Origin: Streptomyces sp. NBC_00582
Lineage (GTDB): Bacteria > Actinomycetota > Actinomycetes > Streptomycetales > Streptomycetaceae
DNA length: 64,000 nt
Direction: 5' to 3'
NCBI RefSeq assembly: GCF_036345155.1
Contig: NZ_CP107772.1
Span: 10,044,001-10,108,000, forward strand
Below the pieces are notes generated by a model. That model worked only from the letters and a program-made list of their open reading frames with translations, was not told where the DNA came from and did not search any database. A program made the translations under genes and the position numbers. Below, piece after piece: positions 6,979 through 16,282 of the stretch (within the stretch, counting starts at the first letter, position 1; every line of letters begins with the position of its first letter).

Positions 6979-8886
6979 TCAGTCCGCTTCGAGTGCGCCC
7001 AGAAGGAGGGTGATGACGCGGGTGGCGGCGGACCACTGCTCGGGGGTGAGTTCGGGAAAGTCTCCGGCGACGGAGGCCGGGACGGGGGTGTCCTCGATGC
7101 GCCGGGCCACGTCAGAGACGAGGACGTCGGTGCCGGTGATCTTCAGCCCGGACCTCTCCCGCTCAGGGGCGTAGGGAGGGCCCGGCACCGTGCCGTACTC
7201 CAGGTGCTCGACGCAGGCGAGGTTGTCAGGGGTTTCCGAGCCGGCTGTCAGCAGCGCCTTCCGGAATCCGGCGGTGATGTCGGAGGGGGCCGAGGCGCCC
7301 CTGGCTCCCAACAGCATCCGCACCAGGTCCTGGGTGGCCCCGGTCCCGCGTACGGAGTCGTCGGCGCGGAAGAGGCAGTGCCGCAGCATCCAGTGCGAGA
7401 GCCGCGCGTCGGAGAAATCGGCTGGGCCGTGGAAGCAGGCGCGTCCGTCGCGCGCGTACGGCAGGCTGAACGACACCTCGCCGAACGATGCGCCCGCGAA
7501 CGTCGTGCTCCCGTGAAACTGCGTACCGGTGAAGTCCCCGTGTGCCAGGTGGCATCCGCTCATATCGAAGTTGATCAGTGTGGCTCCGGAGAGCCGTAGG
7601 CGTATGTCCTCCCAGATCGACCGGTTGGCGGAGGGGCGTGTGCGGTCGGCGAGCAGCCGCTGAGCGTCCCGCCGCGTTCGTACTTCACCGAACTGGGAGG
7701 CAGTCAGCGCGAAGACGTCGGCGGTGACGTCGAAAGCCAGCGGCATCCGCAGATACGCGCACACGGTGTCCACCACACGCTGCCTGAGCTCGGGTTCGGC
7801 GTCCCCGAGTTCACCGAGGATGCGCAGGCCGGCGATGCGGACCTCGGGGTCGGGATCGGCGAGCTGACCGTGGTACGGCGCGACGGACGCGTCGGGGATC
7901 AGGCGCGCGTCGCACCCGTCCGCGGTTCCCGGCGTGGCCGCGGTCCAGCCGAGGGGCCAGACCTGTTCTCCGGCATGGGCGGTGTGCGAGAGCCCGGCAC
8001 CGGTGAGGTCGGCCGAGGGCTGCACGAGGTGGACCCGTCCACCGAAGACGGCCTGGTGGAACAACGCCTCGCCGCCGAAGCGCGCCTTCCAGAACCAGGC
8101 GGCCCTCTCGAACCGGGCGTGAGTGAACGACACCCGGCCGTTGAAACGCGCCCCGTCGCCGCCTTCCTCCCAGCTTTGGTAGTCGTCCTCCAGTACGGCC
8201 AGGGGCCACAGCGGGTCGTCCTCGTTCAGTTCGCCCCAGGCGACGGGACGCCATGCCTCGACCTGCTCCCACGCCAGGTCGTCCTCGGGAAGCGCTTCCT
8301 CTCCCCGGCCGAACCAGGCGATCCCCTGGAAGCGGGCGCCCGAGAAGTCGGCGCCTGCCCGGAACCTGGTACGCCCGAACACGGCCGTGTCGCCGAACCG
8401 GGCAGCCGCGAAGCGCGCGTCCTTCTCGAAGACCGCCCTCTCGAACAGTGCCTCCCTGGTGAAGCGCGCGCCGTCGAACACGCACGCGCCACGGAAGTGA
8501 GTGTCCGCGAAGCGGACCCGGCCGAAACGGCAGCCGGTGAAGTCGACGTCCGGCAGTACCGAGCCGCTCAGGTCGATGTCCAGGCAGTCCTCGCAGTCGG
8601 CACCGCACACGGAACCGACCGGGACCTGGTCTGTGACCGGATGCCGGCGCGCCAGGGCGGCGAGCGTGGCGGCTGCCGCCGCGCGTAGGCCGACGGAACC
8701 GTCGGCCGCTTGCACGACCGGGTCACGCAGGTAGCGGCAGACGGTGTCGGCCACGGGGCGCCGCTGCGCGGGATGTGCCTGGGCCAGTACCTCCAAGTCC
8801 CGCAACGCGGGCAGGTGTACACCGACGTCGGGTCCGGCCAAGCGGCTTGCGGCACACTGATACACCTCGGAGACCTCCGGCTGCAT
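6979..8886 (-). CDS. Pentapeptide-repeat protein with helical repeats
   Basis: 635 residues from ATG at 8886, which has AAGGAG nine bases upstream; an upstream in-frame ATG lacks one. The protein has two similar halves. Each starts with an alpha-helical, HEAT-like stretch ending in 'VCRYLRDP' or 'VCAYLRMP', then a right-handed beta-helix of pentapeptide repeats such as 'FTGCRFGRVRFADTHFRG' and 'FDMSGCHLAHGDFTG'. No signal peptide or membrane segment is seen. Pentapeptide proteins can mimic DNA and protect gyrase, or act as scaffolds; the specific role here is unknown. It heads a run of minus-strand genes that resemble immunity or stress proteins. Confidence 0.8.
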   Translation of the reverse strand: MQPEVSEVYQCAASRLAGPDVGVHLPALRDLEVLAQAHPAQRRPVADTVCRYLRDPVVQAADGSVGLRAAAAATLAALARRHPVTDQVPVGSVCGADCEDCLDIDLSGSVLPDVDFTGCRFGRVRFADTHFRGACVFDGARFTREALFERAVFEKDARFAAARFGDTAVFGRTRFRAGADFSGARFQGIAWFGRGEEALPEDDLAWEQVEAWRPVAWGELNEDDPLWPLAVLEDDYQSWEEGGDGARFNGRVSFTHARFERAAWFWKARFGGEALFHQAVFGGRVHLVQPSADLTGAGLSHTAHAGEQVWPLGWTAATPGTADGCDARLIPDASVAPYHGQLADPDPEVRIAGLRILGELGDAEPELRQRVVDTVCAYLRMPLAFDVTADVFALTASQFGEVRTRRDAQRLLADRTRPSANRSIWEDIRLRLSGATLINFDMSGCHLAHGDFTGTQFHGSTTFAGASFGEVSFSLPYARDGRACFHGPADFSDARLSHWMLRHCLFRADDSVRGTGATQDLVRMLLGARGASAPSDITAGFRKALLTAGSETPDNLACVEHLEYGTVPGPPYAPERERSGLKITGTDVLVSDVARRIEDTPVPASVAGDFPELTPEQWSAATRVITLLLGALEAD

Positions 8887-9165
8887 CGTCGTCGTCTCCT
8901 TGTCATCGGTCTCTCTGATCAACGTACCGAACACGGGAGCTTTGGGTCGGCCTCACCGTGGGGCAGTCGTCCCCGTAGATCAGCTGCGGGTCGAACTTCT
9001 CTTGTGACTGCCATGTCCGCGCAGCGGCTCCGGCTCCAGAGCCGCGTGCCGGGCGCGAACTGGCGGCGGTCATCCTCCTGCGGCATGCCCGGGCTTTGCT
9101 TCACCCCACCCACTCCTCTGAGGCCGAGGGCCCCACCCCACGCGGCACACCGCACGTGCTCCTTG

Positions 9166-9645
9166 CTATCGGCCAGGGCGGCCATGACAGTTGTGGGCTT
9201 CGGCAAGTTCAGCGCGGAGGCGGCCGCGGGTGCGCATCAGGATCTTTCCGAGCATGTTCTTTCCGGTGCCGGTCCTGCCTCGACCCCAGTAATGATCGAT
9301 GGTGGTGTCCTCGACGATCTCTTCATCACCGGTGGACAGCAGAATCTCGCGGATGTCGTCATGCGCACGGAACTTGGTCGCCACCGCACGGCGCATCACG
9401 TCGTCCTTGACCCGCTCCCAGTCCCTTCGCAGAGGTTTGGACGAATCACGCCCCAGCTCGGCCGCCCGCAGTGGCGTGCGAGCACGCCGGACGAGATCGG
9501 CATGGCGGGTGCCGGCGAACTTCTGCGCCTGGAAGTAGTGTTCCGAAGTGGGCCACCACAACCCGTCAAGGTCGAAGCCGTGATCGGAGAAGTTCGAGAA
9601 GCATCCGTACGGGACCTCGTTGGCACCGTAGAAGTAGATCGTCAT
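9166..9645 (-). CDS. NADAR-family ADP-ribose-linked N-glycosidase
   Basis: 159 residues. Family signatures are 'CFSNFSDHGFDLDG' near the start, 'WPTSEHYFQAQKF' and the C-terminal 'WGRGRTGTGKNMLGKILM'. NADAR/YbiA proteins cleave N-glycosidic bonds in riboflavin-pathway intermediates, and some remove ADP-ribose from DNA bases. The sequence cannot tell these apart. It stands alone between two other minus-strand genes, with about 100 bases on its downstream side before the DUF1963 gene ends. Confidence 0.9.
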   Translation of the reverse strand: MTIYFYGANEVPYGCFSNFSDHGFDLDGLWWPTSEHYFQAQKFAGTRHADLVRRARTPLRAAELGRDSSKPLRRDWERVKDDVMRRAVATKFRAHDDIREILLSTGDEEIVEDTTIDHYWGRGRTGTGKNMLGKILMRTRGRLRAELAEAHNCHGRPGR

Positions 9646-9752
9646 GAGGACCTCGCGGGAGTCAATGAAACCCCCACAGTGGCAGAGGCACTCCCGGCAC
9701 CCGCAACCAGGTTTTCTCGTCCGGCCCGGCCCTCATCACCCCTGTCAAACTA

Positions 9753-10607
9753 CTAGCCCTGCACGGTGAACCGGGCCTGGTCGAAGCGTAGGGCGGCGAG
9801 GTCATCGGGGCGAATGAGCCAGTAGAGAGCTCCCTCTTCGCCCCACGCCATCTTCGCGTCTCCGTCGCTGTCGAACTGGGCGAGCAGTATCCAGCGCTCG
9901 GCTTCCTGGTCCAGGGGCCGGTCGCCCCACGCATGCATGCCGTCGAGCGCCGCGTTCGCGATGTCGTACTCCACCGGCCCCTGGACGGGCAGGGCGTGGC
10001 CGCCGACCTGGTGACCGATTCGGGTACGCAGACGGCCGAAGGCACGGAGGAACGACTTGAGCTCAGCCGGGGTCTCGCGAGGGTGAGGCCATGGTCGGCT
10101 ATCTCCGAGCAGGGCTTGACGGGCCTGGGGCAGCCACAGATCGGGGGCGCTTTGTTCCGTGTCCGCGGTCAGCTCCACCCGGGAGAACGCTTCGAGTTCC
10201 GGGGGCGCTTGTGTCGGGAAGACCGGGGTGTCCTCCGGGACGTACAACACCTGAGCCCCAGCCCGGGTTTCGGGGTCGTCAGCCGAAACGAGGACATCTT
10301 CGTCGACCTGGCCGTCGAAGAAGAAGAAAAGCAGGATTCCCTTCCGCGGGAACTCCTCGGCAAGCCCCCCGCGGGGTAGGGCGGCACACCGCACCGAAGC
10401 GATGAAGGACAGTGGCCCGTGTCCTGGCCACTCCGGCCAGCCGATTCCTGCCGGAAGTTCCGGGTTTCCGCCGAGGACAGCCACGGTCCGCTCACCGTCC
10501 ATCGCCCGACGAAGGCGATGGCAAGGCCGCAGAAGCGCTGTCCAGCGCCGGCCGAGATCGCCGGGAAGGTGCTCGGCAGCAAGCCGGGAGTACTGCGCAT
10601 CAGTCAT
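9753..10607 (-). CDS. DUF1963 (YwqG-like) protein
   Basis: 284 residues from the ATG at 10607 (MTDAQYSRL), which has GCGGAG about nine bases upstream; earlier ATGs overlap that site. Recognisable features are 'VAVLGGNPELPAGIGWPEW', 'LSFIASVRCAALP', 'ILLFFFFDG', and near the end 'WILLAQFDSDGDAKMAWG' followed by 'LYWLIRPDDLAALRFD'. These match the DUF1963 fold, whose members have no settled biochemical function. YwqG of Bacillus lies beside an LXG toxin locus. Cytosolic; no partner toxin is seen here. Confidence 0.85.
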   Translation of the reverse strand: MTDAQYSRLAAEHLPGDLGRRWTALLRPCHRLRRAMDGERTVAVLGGNPELPAGIGWPEWPGHGPLSFIASVRCAALPRGGLAEEFPRKGILLFFFFDGQVDEDVLVSADDPETRAGAQVLYVPEDTPVFPTQAPPELEAFSRVELTADTEQSAPDLWLPQARQALLGDSRPWPHPRETPAELKSFLRAFGRLRTRIGHQVGGHALPVQGPVEYDIANAALDGMHAWGDRPLDQEAERWILLAQFDSDGDAKMAWGEEGALYWLIRPDDLAALRFDQARFTVQG

Positions 10608-11008
10608 GGAGTGCATCATCTCCGCCCCCACTGACAACGCGGGCGTCGACCTCACGGTGAGTGAGACACCGGTGTCCACGACACTCTCGCCGCGGGTCGC
10701 AAGCCACTGGGCCGCCTGCCGCCCGCAACCCCTGACGCCTTCCGGCGTCGTCGGGCCACCTCCCGACCCAGGCCGCAGCCTGCGCTGTGGTGGTTGCGCC
10801 GGGTGGCGTCGATCGCATCACGGGCTGTGGCTCCCCGCAACGGGACGGGCGCGGCTTCAGCCCGTTCCCGCGAGCAGGCGCGCCCACACGGTGGATGCGT
10901 CTGTCCAGATGGCGGGACGCTGCCTTCCGCCGGGTGGTGTTCTTCGAGGGGATCCGAGCCTGAAGGCAGCCCCCGCGGTAGGCCCGAGGTCGTCGTCCAA
11001 CAGCGCGA
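10608..11008. other. Intergenic, no gene recognised
   Basis: About 400 bases between two minus-strand genes. Frames on the minus strand run through but show no family resemblance. An imperfect GC-rich hairpin at about 10841-10870 might terminate the SUKH-like gene. Confidence 0.3.
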
Positions 11009-11389
11009 TCATGTGTGGTCGGACCGAAGCGATGCGATCCAGGACATGAAGTCCACGGCCTCGACCTCGAAGTCGTCAGGACCCAGGTCACCCAGGTCTG
11101 AGGCGAACACGGTGGAGTTCGGTTCGTCGGCCTGCAGGAGAAACCCGCGGCCGCCACTGTTGTCGCCGATGAGAATGTGACCCGGTGCGTACTGCGCGAC
11201 TTCGTAGGTGGTGTTGCGTTCACCGATGCACCTGGCTGAGTACACGGTCACACCGGCATCCGTCATCAAGCCGTCCGTCACCTTCCACAACGCGACCAGC
11301 GGAGCTGGAAGGCTCACAGCGATCTCGGCCCGAGCCCGCGCAACATCAGCCGACGGGGCCGCCGACGACTCGGGAACCGACTCTGTCAT
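11009..11389 (-). CDS. SMI1/KNR4 (SUKH)-family protein
   Basis: 126 residues. The segment 'SLPAPLVALWKVTDGLMTDAGVTVYS' and the later 'YAPGHILIGDNSGGRGFLL' plus 'STVFASDLGDLGPDDF' follow the SUKH layout (beta-strand core with Trp and a GD(N)SGG turn). SUKH proteins are commonly immunity proteins against contact-dependent or polymorphic toxins. No toxin gene lies in the window, so this may be an orphan immunity gene. It has an upstream neighbour (XRE relic) on the same strand. Confidence 0.75.
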   Translation of the reverse strand: MTESVPESSAAPSADVARARAEIAVSLPAPLVALWKVTDGLMTDAGVTVYSARCIGERNTTYEVAQYAPGHILIGDNSGGRGFLLQADEPNSTVFASDLGDLGPDDFEVEAVDFMSWIASLRSDHT

Positions 11390-11864
11390 GTCGACGTCGC
11401 TCCTCTACCCTGGCGCACTTCACAGCCCTGGAAACCCGAAGCCTCGGCTGCCATGACAGGCACGGGAAGGGACACCGGACGTCTCCCCACCGGCCCTGCA
11501 CCATCGCCGGTGTGCGTGGTGAGGCCGTCAAGGACGCGCTGCGGCCGCGGCTGGACCCGCTGCGCCGCGTACGAGTGACGGTCGTGCCGGCGAGCTGGAA
11601 GAGGTAGCCGCGCTCGTCGTCATCCAGGTGGAGTACTCGGGCGAGCGTGTCCAGAACGGGGGCGGACGCGGCGATGCGTCCTTGTTCGAGCCGGGTGTGG
11701 TACCCGGTGCTGATCGACGCGAGGTGGGCGACTTCCCGGCGGCGCAGCCTGGGCACCTGGCGGTGTCCGCCCGTCTCCGGCAGTCCGACCGTGCGCGGGC
11801 TCGGTTCGGAGCGGCGTTTCCTGAGGAATTGTCCCAGCTCATTGAGGGGGACACTGCTGGTCAT
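11346..11864 (-). pseudogene. Decayed XRE-family regulator (MmyB/MLTR type)
   Basis: From ATG 11864 an intact N-terminal helix-turn-helix domain is visible: 'LGQFLRKRRSEPSPRTVGL', 'VPRLRRREVAHLASISTGYHTRLEQGR' and 'LARVLHLDDDERGYLFQLAG'. Family members continue with a ligand-binding domain of about 170 residues. Here homology breaks after 'TTVTRT'. Fragments resembling the next segment appear in another frame (RVQPRPQRVLDGL), then 'TPAMVQGRWGDV' returns in the first frame, which suggests paired frameshifts followed by truncation. It is divergent from the alcohol dehydrogenase that such regulators often control. The DNA-binding half may still be made. Confidence 0.65.
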
Positions 11865-12066
11865 GCTGCCCAGCATGGCATCGATCGCACGCCGGGAAGG
11901 GGGGAGGGTTCTCTCCCCTTGATGTTTCCCTCCCAGGATGAATCTTTCCGCTTTTCGCGCCCGCGTCCGCGTGTGAGGCTCGATATCGAGCAGCCCGGAG
12001 CGAAGCACGCGGTGCTTTCGTTTCGGGGCTGCCGACCAGAACCCTCGCACCGAAAGAAGCACCCTC

Positions 12067-13083
12067 ATGCGTGGAGCAGTGATGCACGGCCCCGGCGACA
12101 TCCGTTTCGAGGAGCGCGAGGACCCGAAGATCCTCCGGCCGACGGACGCGGTGATCCGGACGGTCGTCACCTGTGTGTGCGGCTCGGACCTGTGGCCCTA
12201 CCGCGGCACCGATCCGATCGGCGAGCCCACGCCGATGGGGCATGAGTACGTCGGCATCGTCGAGGAGGTCGGAGCCGAGGTCACGAACGTCGAGCCGGGC
12301 CAGTTCGTCATCGGCTCCTTCGCCACCTCCGACAACACCTGTCCCAACTGTCTGGCGGGCTATCAGTCCTCCTGCGTGCACCGTGAGTTCATGTCGACCT
12401 GCCAGGCCGAGTACGTGCGCATCCCCAACGCCCACGGCACCCTGGTCGCCACCGACGACCTGCCCGCCGAGGAGTTCCTTCCCAGCCTGCTGGCCCTCTC
12501 CGATGTCATGGGCACCGGCTGGTACGCCGCCAAGGCCGCCGAAGTGAAGCCCGGCTCCACCGCCGTCGTGGTCGGCGACGGCGCGGTCGGCCTGTGCGGG
12601 GTGATCGCCGCGAAGGAACTGGGCGCCGAGCGCATCATCGTCATGTCCCGCCATGAGAGCAGGCAGCGACTCGCGCGCGAGTTCGGCGCCACCGACATCG
12701 TCACCGAACGCGGCGAGGAAGGCATCGCCCGCGTCAAGGACCTGACGAACGGGGTGGGCGCCGACAGTGTGCTGGAGTGCGTGGGCACCGCGCAGTCCAT
12801 GCGGCAGGCGCTGCATGCCACCCGTCCCGGTGGCAACGTCGGCTTCGTCGGCGTCCCGCACGGCGTCGCCGTCGACGGCCAGGAGCTGTTCTTCTCCCAT
12901 GTCGGTCTGCGCGGTGGCCCCGCCCCGGTCCGCGGCTACCTGCCGGACCTGATCGACCGCGTCCTGTCGGGCCGTATCAACCCCGGCAAGGTCTTCGACC
13001 TGACCCTGCCCCTGGACCAGGTCGCCGAGGGCTACAAGGCGATGGACGAACGCCGCGCCATCAAGACCCTCCTCACCCCCTGA
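12067..13083 (+). CDS. Zinc-dependent alcohol dehydrogenase family protein
   Basis: 338 residues, medium-chain dehydrogenase/reductase. Catalytic-zinc ligands C38 (VCGSDLW) and H59-E60 (MGHEY) are present. The lobe that normally holds a structural zinc has C92, C95 and C103, but position 98 is Gly, so the fourth cysteine is missing; this occurs in this subfamily. The Rossmann motif reads 'VVVGDGAVGLCGVIAAKELGA'. It would oxidise an alcohol or reduce an aldehyde with NAD(P). It is divergent from the broken XRE gene, so normal control is probably lost or altered. Confidence 0.9.
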   Translation: MRGAVMHGPGDIRFEEREDPKILRPTDAVIRTVVTCVCGSDLWPYRGTDPIGEPTPMGHEYVGIVEEVGAEVTNVEPGQFVIGSFATSDNTCPNCLAGYQSSCVHREFMSTCQAEYVRIPNAHGTLVATDDLPAEEFLPSLLALSDVMGTGWYAAKAAEVKPGSTAVVVGDGAVGLCGVIAAKELGAERIIVMSRHESRQRLAREFGATDIVTERGEEGIARVKDLTNGVGADSVLECVGTAQSMRQALHATRPGGNVGFVGVPHGVAVDGQELFFSHVGLRGGPAPVRGYLPDLIDRVLSGRINPGKVFDLTLPLDQVAEGYKAMDERRAIKTLLTP

Positions 13084-13504
13084 CCCACCACGCCACCCTC
13101 ACCCGGACCGAGCCCCTGGCCGCCCGGTCCCGGCGTACGGCACGGCCTCCTGTCCCGCACAAGGACCCACCGTGACCACCTTCGCGCTCTCGACCACGGG
13201 TCGCTGACGGCGGCCCTGCGCGCCGCTGCCGCATCCTCGGGCCCGATCGAGATCCTTCAGTGTCGAGATCCTTCAGCACAGCCCCGCACCCCGGTCCGAC
13301 TTCATGAAGAAGGTCCTCGACACGAGCGCCGACGACCTCGACGCCCCACTCGCCTTCGCCGGCGAGAGCGCCTACGCCGCCAGCTCGGCGCCGGCCGACG
13401 CGCCCTCGACGTGATCCGGTGGCGAGGCCCCTGAGGCCTACGCCCGGTGACCGCGGCCTGGGTCGCCCGCCGCTCGTCCCCGGGCAGGACCCGCCGTCGA
13501 AGTC
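13084..13504. other. Intergenic region with short tandem repeat
   Basis: GAGATCCTTCAG occurs twice with four bases between, at about 13249-13276. A 36-codon frame from 13303 (MKKVLDTSADDLD) may be the debris of a former gene, but I cannot identify it. Nothing else is supported. Confidence 0.35.
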
Positions 13505-14230
13505 CTACAAAGCTGTGCCCGTCTCCTCCGCCAGCGTTTCCAGCAGACGGGCCTGGAACGCCTCGTCGTGGACGCTGCGATGCGGATCCCGCTGTCGGCG
13601 GTGATACCAGTACCCGCCGGTGGTCAGAGCCTCGGGCTCGTCGCTCACGGCGAGCCATTCCTGTGTCCGATGACCGAGTTCGAGGTCGTCCGGCGCGCTC
13701 GGGCCGCCCATTTTCGTCGGCACCCAGCCCGGGTCCACGGCATTGCTCAGCACGCCGGGGCGCAGGCGGGCCACCGCGGCCGCGAGCGTGGTGACGAACA
13801 GTTTGCTGTCGGCGTACGACCCCGCGCTCTTCCCTCGCCAGTCGACCCCCGCGAGTGACGGGTGGCCGCTGAAGTGCGATCCGCTGCTCAGGTACACCAG
13901 CCTGCGCGGCCGGCCGAGCAGGGCGGTGAGCAGGTACGGCGCGACGATGTTGACCGGCATGACCGCCGGCCCGCTCCACACGCCGGCGTTGTGGATGACC
14001 GCGTCGAGCGGCTCCGCCTCGTTCAGCTCGGCCGCGATGTGCCGTACGGCGTCGCGCTCGGCGAAGTCACCCACCACGAGGTGCGCACCTCGGCCGACCA
14101 ACACGTCGAGGCTCGCCGCTCGCTGCAGGTTCCGGGCGTGCACCACGACATCGTGGCCCGCGGACAGGAGCGTGTCCGCCGCAGCACGTCCGAGACCGTC
14201 CGCGGAACCGGTCACCAGAATCCGACTCAA
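13505..14230 (-). CDS. Short-chain dehydrogenase/reductase
   Basis: 241 residues from a TTG at 14230; the frame upstream runs through operator DNA and is not protein-like. Rossmann motif 'ILVTGSADGLGRAAADTLL', 'DAVIHNAGVW' and the catalytic 'YADSK' pair (Tyr and Lys) with a preceding 'YLSSGSHF' serine region are visible. This is a classical NAD(P) SDR of uncertain substrate. It is divergent from the DHA2 exporter, and the gap holds four TetR-type operator copies, so both genes should be repressed together. Confidence 0.85.
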   Translation of the reverse strand: MSRILVTGSADGLGRAAADTLLSAGHDVVVHARNLQRAASLDVLVGRGAHLVVGDFAERDAVRHIAAELNEAEPLDAVIHNAGVWSGPAVMPVNIVAPYLLTALLGRPRRLVYLSSGSHFSGHPSLAGVDWRGKSAGSYADSKLFVTTLAAAVARLRPGVLSNAVDPGWVPTKMGGPSAPDDLELGHRTQEWLAVSDEPEALTTGGYWYHRRQRDPHRSVHDEAFQARLLETLAEETGTAL

Positions 14231-14286
14231 ATCGCACCGCCGTCCAGGTGTGATCGTTCCCCCAGGTCTCGGGCGTCGTACCGCAG

Positions 14287-14327
14287 GAAACCGATCAGCT
14301 TTCAGCATGGTAAACCGATCGGTTTCC
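14287..14327. promoter_or_regulatory. TetR-type operators, sites 1 and 2 (SDR side)
   Basis: Site 2 is a perfect palindrome AAACCGATCGGTTT at 14312-14325. Site 1, at 14287-14303, is an imperfect relative (GAAACCGATCAGCTTTC). They lie just upstream of the minus-strand SDR. The same palindrome recurs before both TetR genes at 16283 and 26639. Confidence 0.75.
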
Positions 14328-14397
14328 TGATGCAAGCCCGCCGGGGTTCGCTCGGCTCGATCGCCGCGAGTGAGGGGGTCGGTCACTTGCGTCATGG

Positions 14398-14435
14398 AAA
14401 CCGATCTGTTTTCCTACCTGGAAACAGATCGGTTT
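14398..14435. promoter_or_regulatory. TetR-type operators, sites 3 and 4 (exporter side)
   Basis: AAACCGATCTGTTT at 14398-14411 and AAACAGATCGGTTT at 14422-14435 are mirror variants of the shared operator, centred 24 bases apart. They precede the exporter start by about 40 bases, a position suited to blocking its promoter. Confidence 0.75.
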
Positions 14436-14476
14436 CCGACCGGTGGTCGGCCCGTGAACAGCAACCAAGGGGAACA

Positions 14477-15976
14477 GTGAGTACCACCTTCGACCGTGGG
14501 GCACCCGCCTCCGGAACAACAGACTCGGGCCGCCGCGGCTCACATGCCGTGCGCTGGTGGGTGCTCGGCGTGCTGGGCACGGCGCAGCTCATGGTCACCC
14601 TCGATGCGACCGTCGTGAACATCGCGCTGCCCGCGGCGCAACATGACCTCGGTTTCAGCGACGGCAGCCGGCAGTGGGTCATCACGGGTTACGCCCTGGC
14701 GTTCGGCAGCCTGCTGCTGCTCGGCGGCCGACTCGGCGACCTGTTCGGCCGACGTACCACCTTCGTGACCGGCCTGATCGGTTTCGCGGGCGCCTCCGTC
14801 CTCGGCGGCGCGGCAGGAAGCTTCGGCATCCTGGTCGCGGCGCGTGTGGCTCAAGGCCTCTTCGCCGCGCTGCTCGCGCCCGCGGCACTCTCGCTGCTCA
14901 GCGTGACCTTCACCGACCCGGCCGAGAGGCCGAAGGCGTTCGGCATCTTCAGCGCGCTGGCCGGTGCCGGGGGCGCGGTCGGGCTGCTGCTCGGCGGCAT
15001 GCTCACCGAATGGGCTTCCTGGCGCTGGGTGATGTACGTGAACGTCATCTTCGCTGCCGTTGCTCTGGTGGGTGCGGTGCTGCTGCTGGCCAAGCCCACG
15101 GTCGCCGAGCGGCCCAAACTCGACATTCCCGGTACCGCCGTGGTGAGCGCGGCACTGTTCGCCATCGTCTACGGGTTCGCCCACGTCGAGTCCACGAGCT
15201 GGACCGATCCCGTCGCCCTCGGCTCCATGATCGTCGGTGTGGTGCTGCTCGCGGTGTTCGTGTGGCTGGAGTCCAGGGCGGCGCATCCCCTGTTGCCGCT
15301 GCGCCTCGTGCTGGACCGGACCCGTGGCGGTTCGTTCCTGGCGGTGTTCGTCATCGGTATGGGGATGTTCTCGATCTTCCTGTTCCTGACCTACTACCTG
15401 GAGGCCAGCATCGGCTACTCGCCGATCAGGACCGGCCTGGCGTTCCTGCCGATGGTCGCGGGCATCGTCGCCGCGTCGACCACGGCACCTTCGCTGCTGC
15501 TGCCCAGGGTCGGCCCGAAGATCGTGATCAGTGCCGGCTTCCTGGTGGCCGCGTCCGGCATGGCCCTGCTGACCCGGCTCGAGCTGGACAGCACCTACGT
15601 CGCCCACATCATGCCCGGAATGATCCTGCTGGGGCTCGGCCTCGGTGGAGTGATGACCACCGCGTTCCAGGGCGCGACCGCGGGCATACATCACGAGGAT
15701 TCGGGCGTCGCCTCGGCGCTGATCAACACCGGTCAGCAAGTGGGTGGCTCGATTAGCACGGCGCTGCTGACCACCGTTGCCTCGTCGGCGGCGACGGACT
15801 ACCTGTCCTCGCGCAAGCCGAGCGCACTGACCATGGCCCAGGCGGGGGTCGAGGGATACACGGCCACCCTGGCGTGGGGCGCCGGGTTCTTCGTGGTCGG
15901 GGCCGTCGTTTCGGCGCTCCTGGTACCGAATGCGCCTCTCGCGCCGTCGGAGGGCGAGCCCGTGATCGCCCACTGA
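14477..15976 (+). CDS. MFS drug exporter, DHA2 (EmrB/QacA) family
   Basis: 499 residues from GTG 14477 with AAGGGGA upstream; earlier codons in frame cross the operators. Family motifs are 'LDATVVNIALPAAQHDLGFS' at the first helix, 'GGRLGDLFGRR' (motif A) and the motif-C-like 'GAGGAVGLLLGGMLTEWASWRW'. About 14 membrane segments can be counted, as expected for DHA2 proton-drug antiporters. It sits between operator clusters and a TetR repressor 300 bases downstream in the same direction, the classic arrangement of an inducible efflux system. Confidence 0.93.
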   Translation: MSTTFDRGAPASGTTDSGRRGSHAVRWWVLGVLGTAQLMVTLDATVVNIALPAAQHDLGFSDGSRQWVITGYALAFGSLLLLGGRLGDLFGRRTTFVTGLIGFAGASVLGGAAGSFGILVAARVAQGLFAALLAPAALSLLSVTFTDPAERPKAFGIFSALAGAGGAVGLLLGGMLTEWASWRWVMYVNVIFAAVALVGAVLLLAKPTVAERPKLDIPGTAVVSAALFAIVYGFAHVESTSWTDPVALGSMIVGVVLLAVFVWLESRAAHPLLPLRLVLDRTRGGSFLAVFVIGMGMFSIFLFLTYYLEASIGYSPIRTGLAFLPMVAGIVAASTTAPSLLLPRVGPKIVISAGFLVAASGMALLTRLELDSTYVAHIMPGMILLGLGLGGVMTTAFQGATAGIHHEDSGVASALINTGQQVGGSISTALLTTVASSAATDYLSSRKPSALTMAQAGVEGYTATLAWGAGFFVVGAVVSALLVPNAPLAPSEGEPVIAH

Positions 15977-16282
15977 GTCCGTATCCACCAGGGCGAGGAA
16001 TGCCCGGCGCTGATCGAGGCCACGAAGGCCCCGATCGGCGCACGGGTGCGCCGAACCTGGCACGGCGCGGTTGTCCTGGTGACCGGAAGCGCCGGCGTCC
16101 GGTCGCCGCTGCCGTCAAGGCGCCGCCCTGCTCATGCCGTTCTCGCGGAGTTCGGTCCGCACTCTTCGGCCTCGGCCGTGGCGAGCCGACACGACTCCCA
16201 TGAGCGGCCCCGAAGATCACCTCCGGCACATGCCGTAAACCGATCGGTTTTCAACGGGTCGGAATCGAGTTAACCTCGCAAT
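15977..16282. promoter_or_regulatory. Promoter region of TetR-1 with operator site 5; apparent leaderless start
   Basis: The operator AAACCGATCGGTTT is at 16237-16250. The sequence TAACCT occupies positions -12 to -7 relative to the ATG at 16283 and there is no Shine-Dalgarno sequence, the pattern of a leaderless mRNA. The operator would overlap the -35 region, giving autorepression. The earlier part of the gap holds no recognisable gene. Confidence 0.65.

Noticed and set aside
10841..10873. Firm terminator call for the imperfect hairpin downstream of the SUKH-like gene
   Set aside because: The stem is mismatched and there is no supporting tract; left only as a remark in the intergenic entry.
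13249..13276. Possible CRISPR-like repeat GAGATCCTTCAG
   Set aside because: Only two copies with four bases between; no array, no spacer-sized gaps and no cas genes.
14540..16063. 507-codon minus-strand frame opposite the DHA2 exporter
   Set aside because: Composition is charge- and Gly-biased without motifs; the exporter on the other strand is unambiguous.
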